DNA of 64,000 nt from Rhizobium sp. FY34 (GCF_005222845.1 NZ_STFZ01000008.1:124001-188000); one strand, 5' to 3'. Shown: positions 7,812-20,975, counted from the first letter of the stretch. The notes: generated by a model from the sequence alone, not told the origin. A program made the numbers and translations.

Positions 7812-10648
7812 GCGTCCGCCCGGCTCTTGCGCGGCACATTGCCGGTGGTAACAGCTGCCGGGTCCGGTGCGATGATGCCGGACGGCATGCCACGGCGCAA
7901 TTCGTCCTCCTGTTCGGAGATCACCGTCTTCAACCGTGTCAGGATGGTGCCCTGACGGTTCTCATTGCTGACCTTCTGCCCGACAAGGTCGGTCACATAG
8001 AAAGTGTCGATGACCTTTTCACCAAAGGTGGTGATGCGCGCCGAATGGATGTCCAGCGACAGGTCGGCCAGCACCACGGTCATGTCGGCGAGCAGGCCGG
8101 TACGGTCAAGGCACTCGACCTCGACCACGGTGAATTTGTTGGACAGCGTGTTGGAGATCGTCACCGAAGGATGCACGGTAAAGGTCTTGTTGCGCTTCTT
8201 GGACTTGGCGCGGGTGGCAATGACTTCCGGCAGGCGCTTCTTGCCCGACAGCACGTCCTCGATCATTCGGCCGATCGTGCCGCCACGCCGCAACTCGTCC
8301 TCATCGTTCTGGAATTCGCGATTGATGAGAATGGTATCGAGCGCGCGTCCATCCGTGGTGGTGGAGATCTGCGCATCGGCAATATTGGCCCCGGCTGCGG
8401 CGCAGGCACCGGCAATGATCGACAGGAGGCGCGGGTGGTCGGGCGCCAGCACGGTGATTTCGGTGATGGCCCGGAAACTATCGGTGCGTACCATGGTCGC
8501 CAGAACCTGGCCGGCCTTGTCCGTATCGCGGATGAAGGTGGCATGGCGCACCTGATCTTCCAGCGCGACCGACAGGAGATAGGGCTGATAATGCAGCTTC
8601 GAATAGGTCTTGCGATCCTTCTGGCTCCAGTCGCCAAGCGCCTTGGCCAGTGCCTCTTCGGAGGCCTTGGCGCGCTCCTTGCGCGACACTTCCGAAAAGC
8701 CGCCCGACAGCAGAAGCTCGGTTTCATAATAGAGCGTGCGCAGAAGCTGGCCCTTCCAGCCATTCCACACACCGGGGCCAACCGCGCGGATATCGCAGAT
8801 GGTCAGCACCAGCAGCATTTTCAGTCGGTCGAGCGATTGCACGTTTTCGGCAAAATCGGTGATCGTCTTGCGGTCATGCAGGTCGCGCGTCTGGGCCACC
8901 ATCGACATCAAGAGATGCTGGTCGATCAGCCATGACACCAGTTCCACCTGTTTCGGCTTCAGCCCGAAGCGGGGTCCAAGCTTGCGCGCCACGCGGGCGC
9001 CGGCAATCGAATGATCCTCCTGGCGGCCCTTGGCCACATCATGCAGTAGCACAGCGACATAAAGCGCCTCGCGCTCCTCGATATGTGGCAACAGCTTATT
9101 GGCCAGCGGATGTTCTTCGGCAAAGCGGCCCTTGTCGATATCCGACAGCGCCTCGACGGCGCGGATCAGATGCTCATCCACCGTATAGTGGTGATACATG
9201 CTGAACTGCATCATCGCGACGATCTTGCCGAATTCTGGAATAAAGCGGCCGAGCACACCGGCCTCGTTCATGCGGCGAAGCGTCAGTGCCGGCTCCAGTC
9301 GCGAGGTCAGCACAGAGAGGAACAGGCGGTTTGCCTCGGCATTTTCGCGCAGATCGTCATCGATCAGAGACAGGCTGCGGGTAATCGCCTTCAGCGCATC
9401 CGGGTGATATTCCAGCCCGTGCAGGTCTGCCACATGAAACAGGCGGATAAGGCTGACCGGATCGCGCTTGAACACATCCGGATCCGCCAGCGCAATGCGC
9501 CCCTGGTCTTCGACGAATTCGGCGCTGCCGGGAATTTTCCGCACGCGCTTGCGAAAGCGGGAAATCACGCCGGAAATGCCGGGTGCCGGCTTTGCCTGCT
9601 CTTCTTCCAGTGCGGCACAGAGAATGCGGGTCAGATCACCGACATCCTTCGTCACCAGGAAATAATGCTTCATGAAGCGCTCGACGGCCGAAAGGTTCGG
9701 GCGGTTGTGATAGCCGAGGCTTTCGGCAATCTCGCGCTGGATATCGAAGGACAGGCGCTCTTCCGCCTTGCCGGTCAGAAAATGCATCTGGCAGCGCACG
9801 GCCCAGAGAAAATCCTCGGACTTCTGGAAAAGGCGCAGTTCCTGGCGCGATAGCACGCCAAGCTTCACCAGCTGGGCCGTATCGCGCACGCGGTAGTGAT
9901 ATTTGGCAATCCAGAACAGTGTCTGGATATCGCGCAGACCGCCTTTGCCTTCCTTGACATTCGGCTCCACCAGATAGCGCGTATCGCCGGCCTTCTGGTG
10001 GCGCAGGTCACGCTCGGTAAGCTTTGCAGCGATGAAATCCTGACCGCCATGATTGACGATTTCCGCATCGAAACGGGTTTCCAGCTCCTTCGCCAATGCC
10101 TTGGCGCCGCAAAGATAGCGCGTTTCGAGGATCGCAGTGCGGATCGTCATGTCCTGCTTGGAAAGCGCGATGCATTCATCCACGGTGCGCGTCGCATGGC
10201 CCACTTTGAAGCCGAGATCCCAAAGCACATAGAGGAGAAACTCCACTGCCTTGCGCATGTCCTCGGTATTCTTGGGCGGCAACAGGAACAGGAGATCGAT
10301 ATCCGAGCCCGGCGCCAGCGTTCCACGACCATAACCGCCCACCGCCGTGACCGTCACATGCGGCGCTGCCGTCCTGTAGAGATGCTTGGCAACCGTTTCA
10401 TAGATGATGCAGATCAGCTGGTCCTGAACCCAGGAAATCCGCTCGGCGCAGTTGAGGCCGCTGCCATCGACAGAAAGTGCGGCGCGCGCCCGGTCGCGGC
10501 CTTCATTGCTGGCCCGGCGCAGCACAGGCAGGAGAGCGGCGCGCATTTCCAGAAGCTTGGTCGAACTGCGCCGCGCGATCGTCTCGCATTCCTCGCGCAG
10601 ATGCGCCAGATCCAGAAGTTCCGAATAATCTATTTCGTGTCTTGCCAT
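7808..10648 (-). CDS. glnD: bifunctional PII uridylyltransferase / uridylyl-removing enzyme
   Basis: Nitrogen sensor of 946 aa that uridylylates PII proteins (GlnB/GlnK) when glutamine is low and removes UMP when it is high. Domains in order: nucleotidyltransferase ([19 protein letters not shown]), a linker, an HD hydrolase domain ([15 protein letters not shown]) and two C-terminal ACT domains (one starting [15 protein letters not shown], the other [16 protein letters not shown]) that bind glutamine. An in-frame start lies 60 bases further upstream, but the ATG at 10648 has an AGGA ribosome-binding site and the family-like start [11 protein letters not shown]. It is coupled to murJ. Together with rpoN and ptsN in this window it belongs to the nitrogen-control network. 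Confidence 0.96.
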   Translation of the reverse strand: MARHEIDYSELLDLAHLREECETIARRSSTKLLEMRAALLPVLRRASNEGRDRARAALSVDGSGLNCAERISWVQDQLICIIYETVAKHLYRTAAPHVTVTAVGGYGRGTLAPGSDIDLLFLLPPKNTEDMRKAVEFLLYVLWDLGFKVGHATRTVDECIALSKQDMTIRTAILETRYLCGAKALAKELETRFDAEIVNHGGQDFIAAKLTERDLRHQKAGDTRYLVEPNVKEGKGGLRDIQTLFWIAKYHYRVRDTAQLVKLGVLSRQELRLFQKSEDFLWAVRCQMHFLTGKAEERLSFDIQREIAESLGYHNRPNLSAVERFMKHYFLVTKDVGDLTRILCAALEEEQAKPAPGISGVISRFRKRVRKIPGSAEFVEDQGRIALADPDVFKRDPVSLIRLFHVADLHGLEYHPDALKAITRSLSLIDDDLRENAEANRLFLSVLTSRLEPALTLRRMNEAGVLGRFIPEFGKIVAMMQFSMYHHYTVDEHLIRAVEALSDIDKGRFAEEHPLANKLLPHIEEREALYVAVLLHDVAKGRQEDHSIAGARVARKLGPRFGLKPKQVELVSWLIDQHLLMSMVAQTRDLHDRKTITDFAENVQSLDRLKMLLVLTICDIRAVGPGVWNGWKGQLLRTLYYETELLLSGGFSEVSRKERAKASEEALAKALGDWSQKDRKTYSKLHYQPYLLSVALEDQVRHATFIRDTDKAGQVLATMVRTDSFRAITEITVLAPDHPRLLSIIAGACAAAGANIADAQISTTTDGRALDTILINREFQNDEDELRRGGTIGRMIEDVLSGKKRLPEVIATRAKSKKRNKTFTVHPSVTISNTLSNKFTVVEVECLDRTGLLADMTVVLADLSLDIHSARITTFGEKVIDTFYVTDLVGQKVSNENRQGTILTRLKTVISEQEDELRRGMPSGIIAPDPAAVTTGNVPRKSRADA

Positions 10649-10835
10649 GTTATCCTGCCGGTGCGGCTCCCGTATGGCGCTATACCGTTTCGCTGTCGCT
10701 TTGCACAATCAAATCGGTCGAATGCCTCAAACCGGCACACTGGTGCTCTTTGCCTTGCCATCCGGTTTCGCCCCCGCGCCACATGCCCTGCCCCGCTGAT
10801 GTTTCGCAAGACTTGGTTTCCCAGGGGTTACCGGA

Positions 10836-11837
10836 TCAGGCTGCGCGGCGAAGTGCACGCCATTGCGACGGGCTGGCATCAGTCACGCGGCGAAACTCCC
10901 GATTGAAGTTGGACTTGGTGGAAAACCCGCAATCGAACATGATCTCGGTCAGCGGCTTTTCGGTCTCTTCCAGCAGCCGGCAGGCTTCCCGGATGCGCCT
11001 GTTGTTGACGAATTGCGAGACATTGAGGCCTGTGATCCGGTTGATGGCGATCGACACCTCGCGGGCCGGCAGGCCTGCGCGGCGCGCCAGTTTCGCCAGG
11101 CTCAGATCGTCCTGACGATAGAGGTCATTGGCATCAAGGGCGGCTTCCACGCGCGACAACAGCGCCTTATCCGCCACCGTCGGCTGGACGACAGCCACCG
11201 TCATGGCCGATCCGCCGCCGCTTCGTGGTTCCGGCGCAAAATAATAGACAAGCACCACGACAATGGCGGCAATATTCATGGCGCTCACCGCAAGCGGCAC
11301 ATAGGCTGGTCCGTAAAGCGCGACAAAAATCGACACCAGGCCATCGGCCAGACCGAAAAACGCCATCAGCCCGGCAGTCAGCCGCGCCGCGCGCAAGGCC
11401 GGAATCGTTCGATCCAGCGATGCTTCGGCCACGGCTTCCGGCTCATTCAGCGTCAGCCGGTAAAGAAGCACCGCATAGAACAGAAAAATTGAAACGAGAA
11501 GAATATCCACCAGCGGCCAGACAAATGTGATCCCGCAGGCAACCGCAATCGGTGCGCCCAGATGCAGCCAGGAATGGTGGATGGGAGAGGCAGACAGAGC
11601 CCGAAAGGCGAGAAAGGCAAGCGGCGGCATGGCTGCCGCAGTGATTGGCTGGACAGGCCCAAGCGCCTCGATACCATAGCCGAAACGCAGGCCGACAATC
11701 ATGCCCTGCACGGCGTAAGCTGCCAGAAACACAAAGAGATAAAAGCGAGAACCGCCCGTTTCCACACCCCGCAGATTGCGAAAGAGTGTCAGCGCGAAGG
11801 CAAGGCCGGCGATGAATGGCAGCGGGACGGAAAGCAA
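10836..11837 (-). CDS. AraC-family regulator with an N-terminal membrane domain
   Basis: Protein of 333 aa. Residues 1-205 contain about seven hydrophobic segments in a row, and the last 100 residues form an AraC/XylS double helix-turn-helix domain (LSLAKLARRAGLPAREVSIAINR and IMFDCGFSTKSNFNREFRRVTDASPSQW). This makes it a membrane-anchored transcription factor that could sense a ligand or membrane state and act on DNA directly. The target is unknown; it stands alone between glnD and mutS. The cytoplasmic linker (about 206-235) is Ser/Gly-rich then helical. Recognition of the DNA-binding domain is secure, while ligand and targets cannot be read from the sequence. Confidence 0.85.
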   Translation of the reverse strand: MLSVPLPFIAGLAFALTLFRNLRGVETGGSRFYLFVFLAAYAVQGMIVGLRFGYGIEALGPVQPITAAAMPPLAFLAFRALSASPIHHSWLHLGAPIAVACGITFVWPLVDILLVSIFLFYAVLLYRLTLNEPEAVAEASLDRTIPALRAARLTAGLMAFFGLADGLVSIFVALYGPAYVPLAVSAMNIAAIVVVLVYYFAPEPRSGGGSAMTVAVVQPTVADKALLSRVEAALDANDLYRQDDLSLAKLARRAGLPAREVSIAINRITGLNVSQFVNNRRIREACRLLEETEKPLTEIMFDCGFSTKSNFNREFRRVTDASPSQWRALRRAA

Positions 11838-11961
11838 GGAAGCGCGCCTCGATTGGCCTTAGACAGGGTCAAGATGGCCTCTATCATGTTTGAGGTCATC
11901 ATGCATGGGGAAAGCGGCAAGGTGTGGGGCATCATCACCGCCCCTCCAGCTGTCGGCCTTG

Positions 11962-14637
11962 TCACCCCAACTGCTTCTTCAGCGCATAAAGCGCATCCAT
12001 CGCCTCGCGCGGGGTCATGTCATCGGGGTTGAGCGCCTTCAGCGCCTCCTCGACCTTGGACGGTCCCCGCCTTTCCTGTTCCTTGCGCACCGCCACCTGA
12101 AACAGCGGCAGGTCATCGATCAACTGGCTTGCCGGGTTCTTGCGGTCGGCATCTTCCAGTCTGTTCAGCACATCGCGGGCGCGCGAAACGACTGCATCAG
12201 GCAGGCCGGCAAGCTTTGCCACCTGGATGCCATAGGAACGATCGGCCGCACCGGGCCCCACTTCATGCAGGAAGATGACATCGCCATCCCACTCCTTCAC
12301 CCGCATGGTGGCATTCGACAGCCGTCCAAGCTTTTCAGACAGCGCCGTCAACTCATGGAAATGCGTGGCAAACAGGCCCCGGCAGCGGTTGGCCTCATGC
12401 AGGTGCTCGACGGACGCCCAGGCAATCGACAGACCGTCGAAGGTTGCCGTGCCGCGTCCGATTTCATCGAGGATGACCAGCGAACGGTCGGTTGCCTGGT
12501 TGAGGATGGCAGCGGTTTCGACCATTTCCACCATGAAGGTGGAGCGACCGCGCGCCAGATCGTCGGAGGCACCGACGCGGCTGAAAAGCCGATCGACGAC
12601 GCCGATCTGTGCTGCATGGGCCGGCACGAAGGAGCCCATCTGCGCCAGAATGGCAATCAGCGCATTCTGGCGCAGGAAGGTCGATTTACCGCCCATGTTC
12701 GGGCCGGTGAGCAGCCAGAGCGCGCCAAACCCGCCATCGCTATTGGGCGATAGATCGCAATCATTGGCAATGAACGAGCCCGAGGATTGCCGGCGCAGCG
12801 CCTGCTCGACCACGGGATGGCGACCGCCCTCGATGTTGAACTGGCGCGAGCCATCCACCTGCGGCCGGCAATAATTCCATTCCTCCGCCAGAAGCCCGAG
12901 GCCTGCCGCCACATCGATGATGGCAAGTGCGCGCGCGCCGGCCTTTACCGCATCGGCTGATGCCAGCACCGCTGCCGTCATGCGCTCGAAGGCGGCAAGC
13001 TCGATAGTCAGCGCCCGGTCGGCGGCATTGGCGATGCGGGTTTCCAGATCGGCCAGCTCGGTCGTGGTAAAGCGCATGGCGTTCGCCATGGTCTGGCGAT
13101 GGATGAAGCGGGCCTTGGCGTCCGGCGTATCGATCATAGGGCCGGCATTGCCGGCGGTCACCTCGATGAAATAGCCGAGCACATTGTTGTGCTTGATCTT
13201 CAGCGACTTGATGCCGGTCTCTTCGGCATATTGCAGCTGCAGGCCGGCAATCACACGCCGCGACTGGTCGCGCAGGGCCCGCACCTCGTCCAGCTCTTCA
13301 TGGGCGCCGTCACGCACAAAGCCGCCATCCCGCTTCATCAGCGGCATGTCATCAGACAGCGTTTCGGCCAGCAATTGCTCGACCTCGGCCGGCAGCGCCT
13401 GCAGATCGATCTGCGCCTGCGACAATTCTTCCGGCAAAAGTGCGACCGACAGCAGATCAAAGACGCGTCGCGCAGCGGCAAGCCCCTGGCGGATGGCATC
13501 GAGATCACGCGGACCGCCCCGATCCAGCGCCAGGCGCGACAAAGCACGCGGCATGTCCGGCACATGTTTCAGCGCGGCGCGCAGATCGGAACACAGCGAT
13601 GGCTCGTCGATCAGGAAGGCCACGCTATCGAGCCGACGACTGATTTGAGCCGGATCGGTGAGCGGCGACATCAGCCGTTCGGACAGCAGCCGCGCGCCGC
13701 CGCCGGTCACGGTGCGGTCGATCGCCTTCAACAGCGAGCCGTCGCGATCGCCAGACAGCGTGCGCGTCATTTCCAGATTGGCACGGGTGGCCGGATCGAT
13801 GAAGAGGGTAGAGCCGCCGCTTTCCCGCTCCGGCGCGCTCAAGGGCGGGCGCTCGGCAATCTGGGTCTTTTCGACATAGGCGACGGCCGCTGCCGCTGCG
13901 GCAAGTTCGCTGCGCGAAAACGTGCCGAAGCCATCCAGCGTGCCGACGCCGAAATAGCGCGTGATACGGTTTTCCGCCGTCGCACTGTCAAACAGCACGC
14001 CCGGTTGCGGCACGGCCACGCGGCCGAGAATGTCGAAGGTCGTCTTCAGCTCTGGATCATGAAAGACCGTATCGGGCACGATCAGCTCGCGCGGCTCGAT
14101 GCGCAGGATATCGGCCAGAAGCCGAAGCGGCGTGGTTTCCGCCACCCGGAAGACGCCGGTCGAGATATCGATCCAGGCCAGCGCCATCAGCGTTTCGCTT
14201 CCCCCGCGAATGCGGGCAAGCGCCATCAGATAATTGGATTCAGAGGGCGAAAGAAGCTTGTCCTCCGTCAGCGTGCCGGGGGTAACAAGCCGCACCACAT
14301 CGCGCTTCACGACGGATTTGGAGCCGCGCTTGCGCGCTTCTGCCGGATCTTCCACCTGTTCGCAGACGGCGACGCGGTAGCCGAGCGAAATCAGCCTTTG
14401 CAGGTAATCATCGGCGGCATGGATCGGCACGCCGCACATCTGGATGTCCTGGCCCATATGCTGGCCACGCTTGGTCAGCGTAATGCCGAGCGCACGGGCC
14501 GCCTCCACCGCATCCTCGAAGAACAGCTCGTAGAAATCGCCCATCCGGTAAAAGAGCAGCGAATCCGGGTTGTTCGCCTTGATCTCGATATACTGCTCCA
14601 TCATCGGAGTGGCCGTGGCACGGCTTTCCGCAGACAT
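11962..14637 (-). CDS. mutS: DNA mismatch repair protein MutS
   Basis: Mismatch recognition ATPase of 891 aa. The N-terminal mismatch-binding domain has the wedge motif [17 protein letters not shown], with the Phe-x-Glu that stacks on mispaired bases in GDFYE. The C-terminal ATPase has Walker A ([16 protein letters not shown]), Walker B ([16 protein letters not shown]) and the ATFHELTAL-like signature [11 protein letters not shown]. The frame is open up to 14781. ATG 14637 ([16 protein letters not shown]) is chosen because it gives a family-like N-terminus; an in-frame TTG at 14655 is the main alternative, and neither has a strong ribosome-binding site. It is divergent from the malic enzyme gene. 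Confidence 0.95.
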   Translation of the reverse strand: MSAESRATATPMMEQYIEIKANNPDSLLFYRMGDFYELFFEDAVEAARALGITLTKRGQHMGQDIQMCGVPIHAADDYLQRLISLGYRVAVCEQVEDPAEARKRGSKSVVKRDVVRLVTPGTLTEDKLLSPSESNYLMALARIRGGSETLMALAWIDISTGVFRVAETTPLRLLADILRIEPRELIVPDTVFHDPELKTTFDILGRVAVPQPGVLFDSATAENRITRYFGVGTLDGFGTFSRSELAAAAAAVAYVEKTQIAERPPLSAPERESGGSTLFIDPATRANLEMTRTLSGDRDGSLLKAIDRTVTGGGARLLSERLMSPLTDPAQISRRLDSVAFLIDEPSLCSDLRAALKHVPDMPRALSRLALDRGGPRDLDAIRQGLAAARRVFDLLSVALLPEELSQAQIDLQALPAEVEQLLAETLSDDMPLMKRDGGFVRDGAHEELDEVRALRDQSRRVIAGLQLQYAEETGIKSLKIKHNNVLGYFIEVTAGNAGPMIDTPDAKARFIHRQTMANAMRFTTTELADLETRIANAADRALTIELAAFERMTAAVLASADAVKAGARALAIIDVAAGLGLLAEEWNYCRPQVDGSRQFNIEGGRHPVVEQALRRQSSGSFIANDCDLSPNSDGGFGALWLLTGPNMGGKSTFLRQNALIAILAQMGSFVPAHAAQIGVVDRLFSRVGASDDLARGRSTFMVEMVETAAILNQATDRSLVILDEIGRGTATFDGLSIAWASVEHLHEANRCRGLFATHFHELTALSEKLGRLSNATMRVKEWDGDVIFLHEVGPGAADRSYGIQVAKLAGLPDAVVSRARDVLNRLEDADRKNPASQLIDDLPLFQVAVRKEQERRGPSKVEEALKALNPDDMTPREAMDALYALKKQLG

Positions 14638-14798
14638 CAGCGCGGCTGTATTCAAGGTTTCTGAGATAGAGCGTTCCAAGGATTTCCCGGTGGTTTTCTG
14701 TTGCGCGCAGTGAACCGCGACCTTATCGATTATGCCCGGGACAATACAACAGAGCGCGTCCGAAACTCGGGCGATGCCCACAACATGCTGGAGGAGAC

Positions 14799-17099
<2,301 letters not shown>

Positions 17100-17117
17100 G
17101 CCTTCTTGCTGACAGGA

Positions 17118-17156
17118 CCCGAGTGGATTAAGCTTCCGGGCTGAAGTCCACTCGGG
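17118..17156. promoter_or_regulatory. Perfect 10 bp inverted repeat before the toxin-antitoxin pair
   Basis: CCCGAGTGGA (17118-17127) is matched by TCCACTCGGG (17147-17156), with 19 bases between. It starts 19 bases after the maeB stop and ends 8 bases before the antitoxin ATG. Antitoxins of the Phd family bind palindromes in this position to repress their own operon, so an operator is the preferred reading. It could also fold as the 3' hairpin of the maeB transcript; no T-run follows. Confidence 0.5.
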
Positions 17157-17164
17157 TGCCTGCC

Positions 17165-17422
17165 ATGAAGACTGTCACTATAAAGCACGCCCAAACCCAT
17201 CTGTCCCGCCTTGTCGAGGAGGCAGCAAATGGCGAAGCTTTCGTGATTGCCAAGGACGGCAAGGCCATGGTGCAGGTGATGCCGCTGCCGGTAGACGAGA
17301 AACCCGTTTCGAAAACGAAGCGGCGGGCAGGGTTTCTGAAAGGCCAAGCCACCGTCCCTGATGACTTCAACAGCATGTTTGCCAAGGAAATCGAGGAGAT
17401 GTTCTACGGCGAGCCGAAATGA
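17165..17422 (+). CDS. type II antitoxin, Phd/YefM family
   Basis: Antitoxin of 85 aa. The N-terminus MKTVTIKHAQTHLSRLVEEA followed by GEAFVIAKDGKAMVQVMPL is the Phd/YefM DNA-binding fold. The charged C-terminus (about 55-85) ends with EIEEMFYGEPK and is the expected toxin-neutralising tail. A GTG at 17156 in the same frame would add three residues. It overlaps the PIN-domain toxin gene by four bases (ATGA), the usual antitoxin-first order. It is inserted between maeB and olsB, two genes that I recall being neighbours in Sinorhizobium, which points to acquisition by transfer. Confidence 0.88.
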   Translation: MKTVTIKHAQTHLSRLVEEAANGEAFVIAKDGKAMVQVMPLPVDEKPVSKTKRRAGFLKGQATVPDDFNSMFAKEIEEMFYGEPK

Positions 17423-17805
17423 AGGTTCTTCCTGATACGCATATTCTCATGTGGTTTGCAGATGACGCCCCGCGCCTGACCAATGAGATGCGCAATCTGC
17501 TCGAAGATGACGAGAATGATGTGTTCTTCAGTGCGGCAAGCTTATGGGAACTGACGATAAAACGTGCTTTGAGACGGGACGGATTCAATGTCGAACCGCG
17601 GTTGCTTCATAGGGCTCTTCTGGCGAATGGCTTTAAGGAAGTAGCCGTGAATACGCAGCACGCCTTCGTTCTCGAAACCCTGCCCCTCATCCACAAGGAC
17701 CCCTTCGACCGCATCTTGATTGCGCAAGCCATCAGCGACGGCATGCTTCTCCTGACATCGGATGAAACGGTGGCCAAATACCAGGGACCGATCCGGCTGG
17801 TTTGA
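17419..17805 (+). CDS. type II toxin, PIN-domain ribonuclease (VapC-like)
   Basis: PIN-domain protein of 128 aa. The acidic active-site residues are all visible: Asp6 in LPDTHILMW, Glu44 in SLWELTIK, Asp94/Asp97 in HKDPFDRILIAQA, and Asp115 in LLTSDE. Such toxins cleave RNA with Mg2+ and are held inactive by the antitoxin encoded just upstream. The variant with DTHILMW and HKDPFDR is the Phd-partnered PIN subgroup. The frame is intact, with no sign of decay. It ends 15 bases before the convergent olsB stop. Confidence 0.88.
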   Translation: MKVLPDTHILMWFADDAPRLTNEMRNLLEDDENDVFFSAASLWELTIKRALRRDGFNVEPRLLHRALLANGFKEVAVNTQHAFVLETLPLIHKDPFDRILIAQAISDGMLLLTSDETVAKYQGPIRLV

Positions 17806-17820
17806 ACAAGGCTACTAGAT

Positions 17821-18693
17821 TCAACTGGCGAAGCGACCGGCATCGGCACCGTAATAGTTGATATAGCGACCGGAAATGGATTCGATCGGCAGCACCACCA
17901 GCACATCGGTGGTGTTGAAGGCCTGATCGACGACGGCACCATTGCCGATCATGGCGCCGAGCCGCAGATAGCCCTTGATCAGCGGCGGCATGGCCATCAG
18001 CGCCCGCTTCGGGTTGATGGCTTCGGCAGGCATTAGATCCATTTCGCAATGCAGTTCGGGGCGGGCGGATGCGGCCCATTCACCCTTGGCAAGCACCGAC
18101 TGGTGGAGGAAAGACAGAGCCAGCGCGTGGCTTTCCGGTTGCACGCCGGGGAAGGATGCGCAGCCGAACAGGGCATGCATATTGTGGCGCAGCGCATAGG
18201 CCCAATTGCCCTGCCAGAGAAGTTCGACCGTGCGCTTGGTGCGATAATGCGGCAGCACGCAGGAGCGCCCCAGTTCCATGAAGCGCTTGCCCGGATGGCG
18301 TGCCAGCAAGGGCTCGATATCAAATTCAGACGATGAATAGAATCCGCCATGCGCCATGGCCACATCCTGGCGCAGAAGCCGGTAAGTGCCGACGATCTGG
18401 TCTTCCGGATCGCCATCAATGGCCGTATCGACCACCAGAAGATGGTCGCAGATCTCGTCGAAACTGTCCATGTCGCGCTTGCGCCGCATGGCATCCTGCG
18501 GCAGCTGCGCATGCATTTCCTCGACGAAAACGCGGTAGCGCAGCGCCTGGGCCGCATCGACTTCGCGGGCCGAGCGAGCAAGCCGCGTCTCCAGCGTACC
18601 GATGCGTCCGAGGATCTCGGAGCGAGCCAGCGTCAGCACGCGTGGATGGTCAACGTCCAACGCGACGTCACGTTCGATGAAGTCAATAGTCAT
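17821..18693 (-). CDS. olsB: ornithine N-acyltransferase OlsB
   Basis: Protein of 290 aa of the GNAT-like OlsB family, which transfers a 3-hydroxyacyl group from acyl carrier protein to the alpha-amino group of ornithine, the first step of phosphate-free ornithine lipid. Family features visible are ALRYRVFVEEM, RDMDSFDEICDHLLVVD, VGTYRLLRQ and FMELGRSCV. The product would be esterified by an OlsA/PlsC-type enzyme, possibly the one at 298-1092. In rhizobia these lipids replace phospholipids under phosphate limitation through PhoB. A Pho box was not identified with confidence in the 100 bp upstream. Confidence 0.9.
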   Translation of the reverse strand: MTIDFIERDVALDVDHPRVLTLARSEILGRIGTLETRLARSAREVDAAQALRYRVFVEEMHAQLPQDAMRRKRDMDSFDEICDHLLVVDTAIDGDPEDQIVGTYRLLRQDVAMAHGGFYSSSEFDIEPLLARHPGKRFMELGRSCVLPHYRTKRTVELLWQGNWAYALRHNMHALFGCASFPGVQPESHALALSFLHQSVLAKGEWAASARPELHCEMDLMPAEAINPKRALMAMPPLIKGYLRLGAMIGNGAVVDQAFNTTDVLVVLPIESISGRYINYYGADAGRFAS

Positions 18694-18797
18694 TTCGATT
18701 CACCCGTCCCCAGTATTCTCCCCATAAAACACCGATCTGCGACAGGAAAGTGACATGGATCCTGCGCAAGGCAGGGACGCGCATCAGTAGAGGGCTT

Positions 18798-20975
18798 TCA
18801 CGATGCATCGCGCAGGGGGCGCGCCGAAAGAACCGAGCGGACCTCTTCCAGCAATTGCTGCGGATCGATGGGTTTTTGAAGCACACGCCGTGCACCGCCG
18901 GCCATGACGCGATCGGTGACATTGCTATCGGTCTCGCCACTCAGAACCAGAAGCGGCGCCGATGCATTTGCGGCACGACCGCCCCGGCCAAGCAGCGGCA
19001 GGACATCTGCCAGGTCGCCATCCGGCATGTGGATATCCGATATGATGAGATCGGTATGGCCATCCGCCAGCGCTGCCTTCTGCAGGGCTGCCAGATCCGA
19101 GACATGATGCACGATGCAGCCAGCCTTGCGCAGTACCGCCCCCACCATCATGGCGCTGACCGGATCGTCTTCGGCCAGAAGCACCGAGAGCCCCACGTGC
19201 CGACGGTCGGTCTGGGCGGCTTGCGGCTCCGCGATGGCCGAGGCCAGCTGGCGGCCGGCGGCACCGCCGAGACGTCCGCGCAGCACATCGACCAGCGATT
19301 GTTCGCGCAGCGGGCGGATCAGCCAGGCATCATAGACATCCCAGGGCTGCGTCCCGCGTTCCTCGGGGCTGACAAGAAGAATGCGGCGCAGGTCCTGCGC
19401 GGCGGGTCCCATCTGTTCAAGGCCACAGATGCGATGATCGACCACCATGTCGGTAAAGGCGACCCCCTGGCGTTCCATCTGGGCGATGGCCCAATCGGCC
19501 TCTTCGACCGATTTCACATGACGGCAGCGGCCGCCCAGGGTTTCGATCGTTGCAAATGTTGCCGTGGCCGCCGGGCCAACAGGCGCCAGAAGCAGGACGC
19601 GCGAGGAGCGCAAAAGCAGCATTCGGTCGCTGCCTTCCTTGCCAGCTTCCGCAGACAGAGCCGGAAAGCGGATGGAGAAGGTAGTGCCCACGCCCTTTTC
19701 GCTGGCCACAGAGAGCGAGCCGCCGAATTCATGCAGAATGCGGGCGGAAATCGACAAGCCAAGGCCTGTGCCGCCGCTGCGTTCATCTGCCGTGCCTGTT
19801 TGCTCGAACTCGCCAAAAATCCGCTGGCGTTCCTCGGCTGTCATGCCGGGACCGGTATCGGCAACGGTGATGACGATGTCGCGTCCATCCAGGTTGACAC
19901 GGATGAGCACGCCACCGATCTTGGTGAACTTGACCGCATTGCCGATGACGTTGAAAAGAACCTGGCGCAGGCGCGCCGGATCGAAATCCATCAGGCTCGG
20001 CACGTCGAAGGAGACCGTTGAGCCGATCTCGATGCCCTTCTGATGCGCCCTCGGCGCCAGCATTTCCACGACGCTTTCCAGAAGCTGGCGCAGGTTTTCC
20101 GCACGGCTATTGAGACGAAAGCGGCCTGCCTCGATGGTGGAATAGTCGAGAAGGTCATCGACCAGCTGCGCAAGTGCCGATCCGGCCTGGCGAATGCCGC
20201 CGATATAGTTCTTCTGCTCCAGCGTCAGAGCCGTCTGGTGCAGCAATTGCCCCATGCCCAGAATGCCGTTGAGCGGCGTGCGCAACTCATGCACCACGGT
20301 TGCCAGCTGCCGGCTCTTGGCAGCGCTCGCCTCCTCGGCATGCAGGCGTGCTTCCTCGCGAAGATGGGCCAGATGGCGTTCGGCCGTGACATCGCGGGCG
20401 GCGCTGAGGATCATCAGATCGCGGCTCACCGCATCGCGCACCACGACATCCTGCCAGGCGTAGATTTTCACGCCCTCACCGCTGGCAATCTCGATATCGC
20501 GCGGCTGCGCCAAGACATCGCAGGACAGTGGCAGGCCAAGTGCTTCGAGCGTCTGTCCCTGCGGGTTCGGGCAGCCGGTCGCGGTGCGAAAGCTGCGGTT
20601 TGCCGCCTGGACCATGCCATCCAAAGAGCGCACCACCGCTGGAATGGCAAGAAGATCATTGCTTTCAAGGAAAGATCGAGAACCGGCCGAAAGAAGCCCA
20701 TCGGCGCAAGAGGGTGAACCAACCCCGGTATCCACCGCTTCAACCCCTGCCTCCAGGCCAGCGAAGCGGCTCATGGCGCCCACGCGGTTGAGAAAGCTTG
20801 CCAGAACACTCGTTTGTGCCGAAGGTTGGCGGCGCGGCAGTTCCACGGGTGCAACACCCGGTCCCACGGGTGCCACAGTCTGGTCGGTGGTATCCGAACC
20901 AAACGCGGATCGAAGTCGGGCCTGCAGGTCGGCAAGTTCGCGCATGCTGCGTGCAGTAACACAGCTTTCCTTCAT
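18798..20975 (-). CDS. hybrid sensor histidine kinase with PAS and receiver domains
   Basis: Soluble hybrid kinase of 725 aa without obvious membrane segments. Domains in order: an N-terminal region rich in Pro/Ala, a PAS-like domain (about 105-200), HisKA with His229 in VVHELRTPLNG, an HATPase domain (N box around 342-348, DTGPGM, GGTGLGLSIS), a receiver-like segment (about 458-570), and a C-terminal receiver (595-720) with the acidic pair in LLAEDDP, phospho-acceptor Asp647 and Lys701. The first receiver-like segment has IRPL where the conserved Lys-Pro is expected, so it is probably degenerate. No response regulator gene is adjacent. The start at 20975 has only a weak ribosome-binding site; Met11 is an alternative. 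Confidence 0.88.
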   Translation of the reverse strand: MKESCVTARSMRELADLQARLRSAFGSDTTDQTVAPVGPGVAPVELPRRQPSAQTSVLASFLNRVGAMSRFAGLEAGVEAVDTGVGSPSCADGLLSAGSRSFLESNDLLAIPAVVRSLDGMVQAANRSFRTATGCPNPQGQTLEALGLPLSCDVLAQPRDIEIASGEGVKIYAWQDVVVRDAVSRDLMILSAARDVTAERHLAHLREEARLHAEEASAAKSRQLATVVHELRTPLNGILGMGQLLHQTALTLEQKNYIGGIRQAGSALAQLVDDLLDYSTIEAGRFRLNSRAENLRQLLESVVEMLAPRAHQKGIEIGSTVSFDVPSLMDFDPARLRQVLFNVIGNAVKFTKIGGVLIRVNLDGRDIVITVADTGPGMTAEERQRIFGEFEQTGTADERSGGTGLGLSISARILHEFGGSLSVASEKGVGTTFSIRFPALSAEAGKEGSDRMLLLRSSRVLLLAPVGPAATATFATIETLGGRCRHVKSVEEADWAIAQMERQGVAFTDMVVDHRICGLEQMGPAAQDLRRILLVSPEERGTQPWDVYDAWLIRPLREQSLVDVLRGRLGGAAGRQLASAIAEPQAAQTDRRHVGLSVLLAEDDPVSAMMVGAVLRKAGCIVHHVSDLAALQKAALADGHTDLIISDIHMPDGDLADVLPLLGRGGRAANASAPLLVLSGETDSNVTDRVMAGGARRVLQKPIDPQQLLEEVRSVLSARPLRDAS

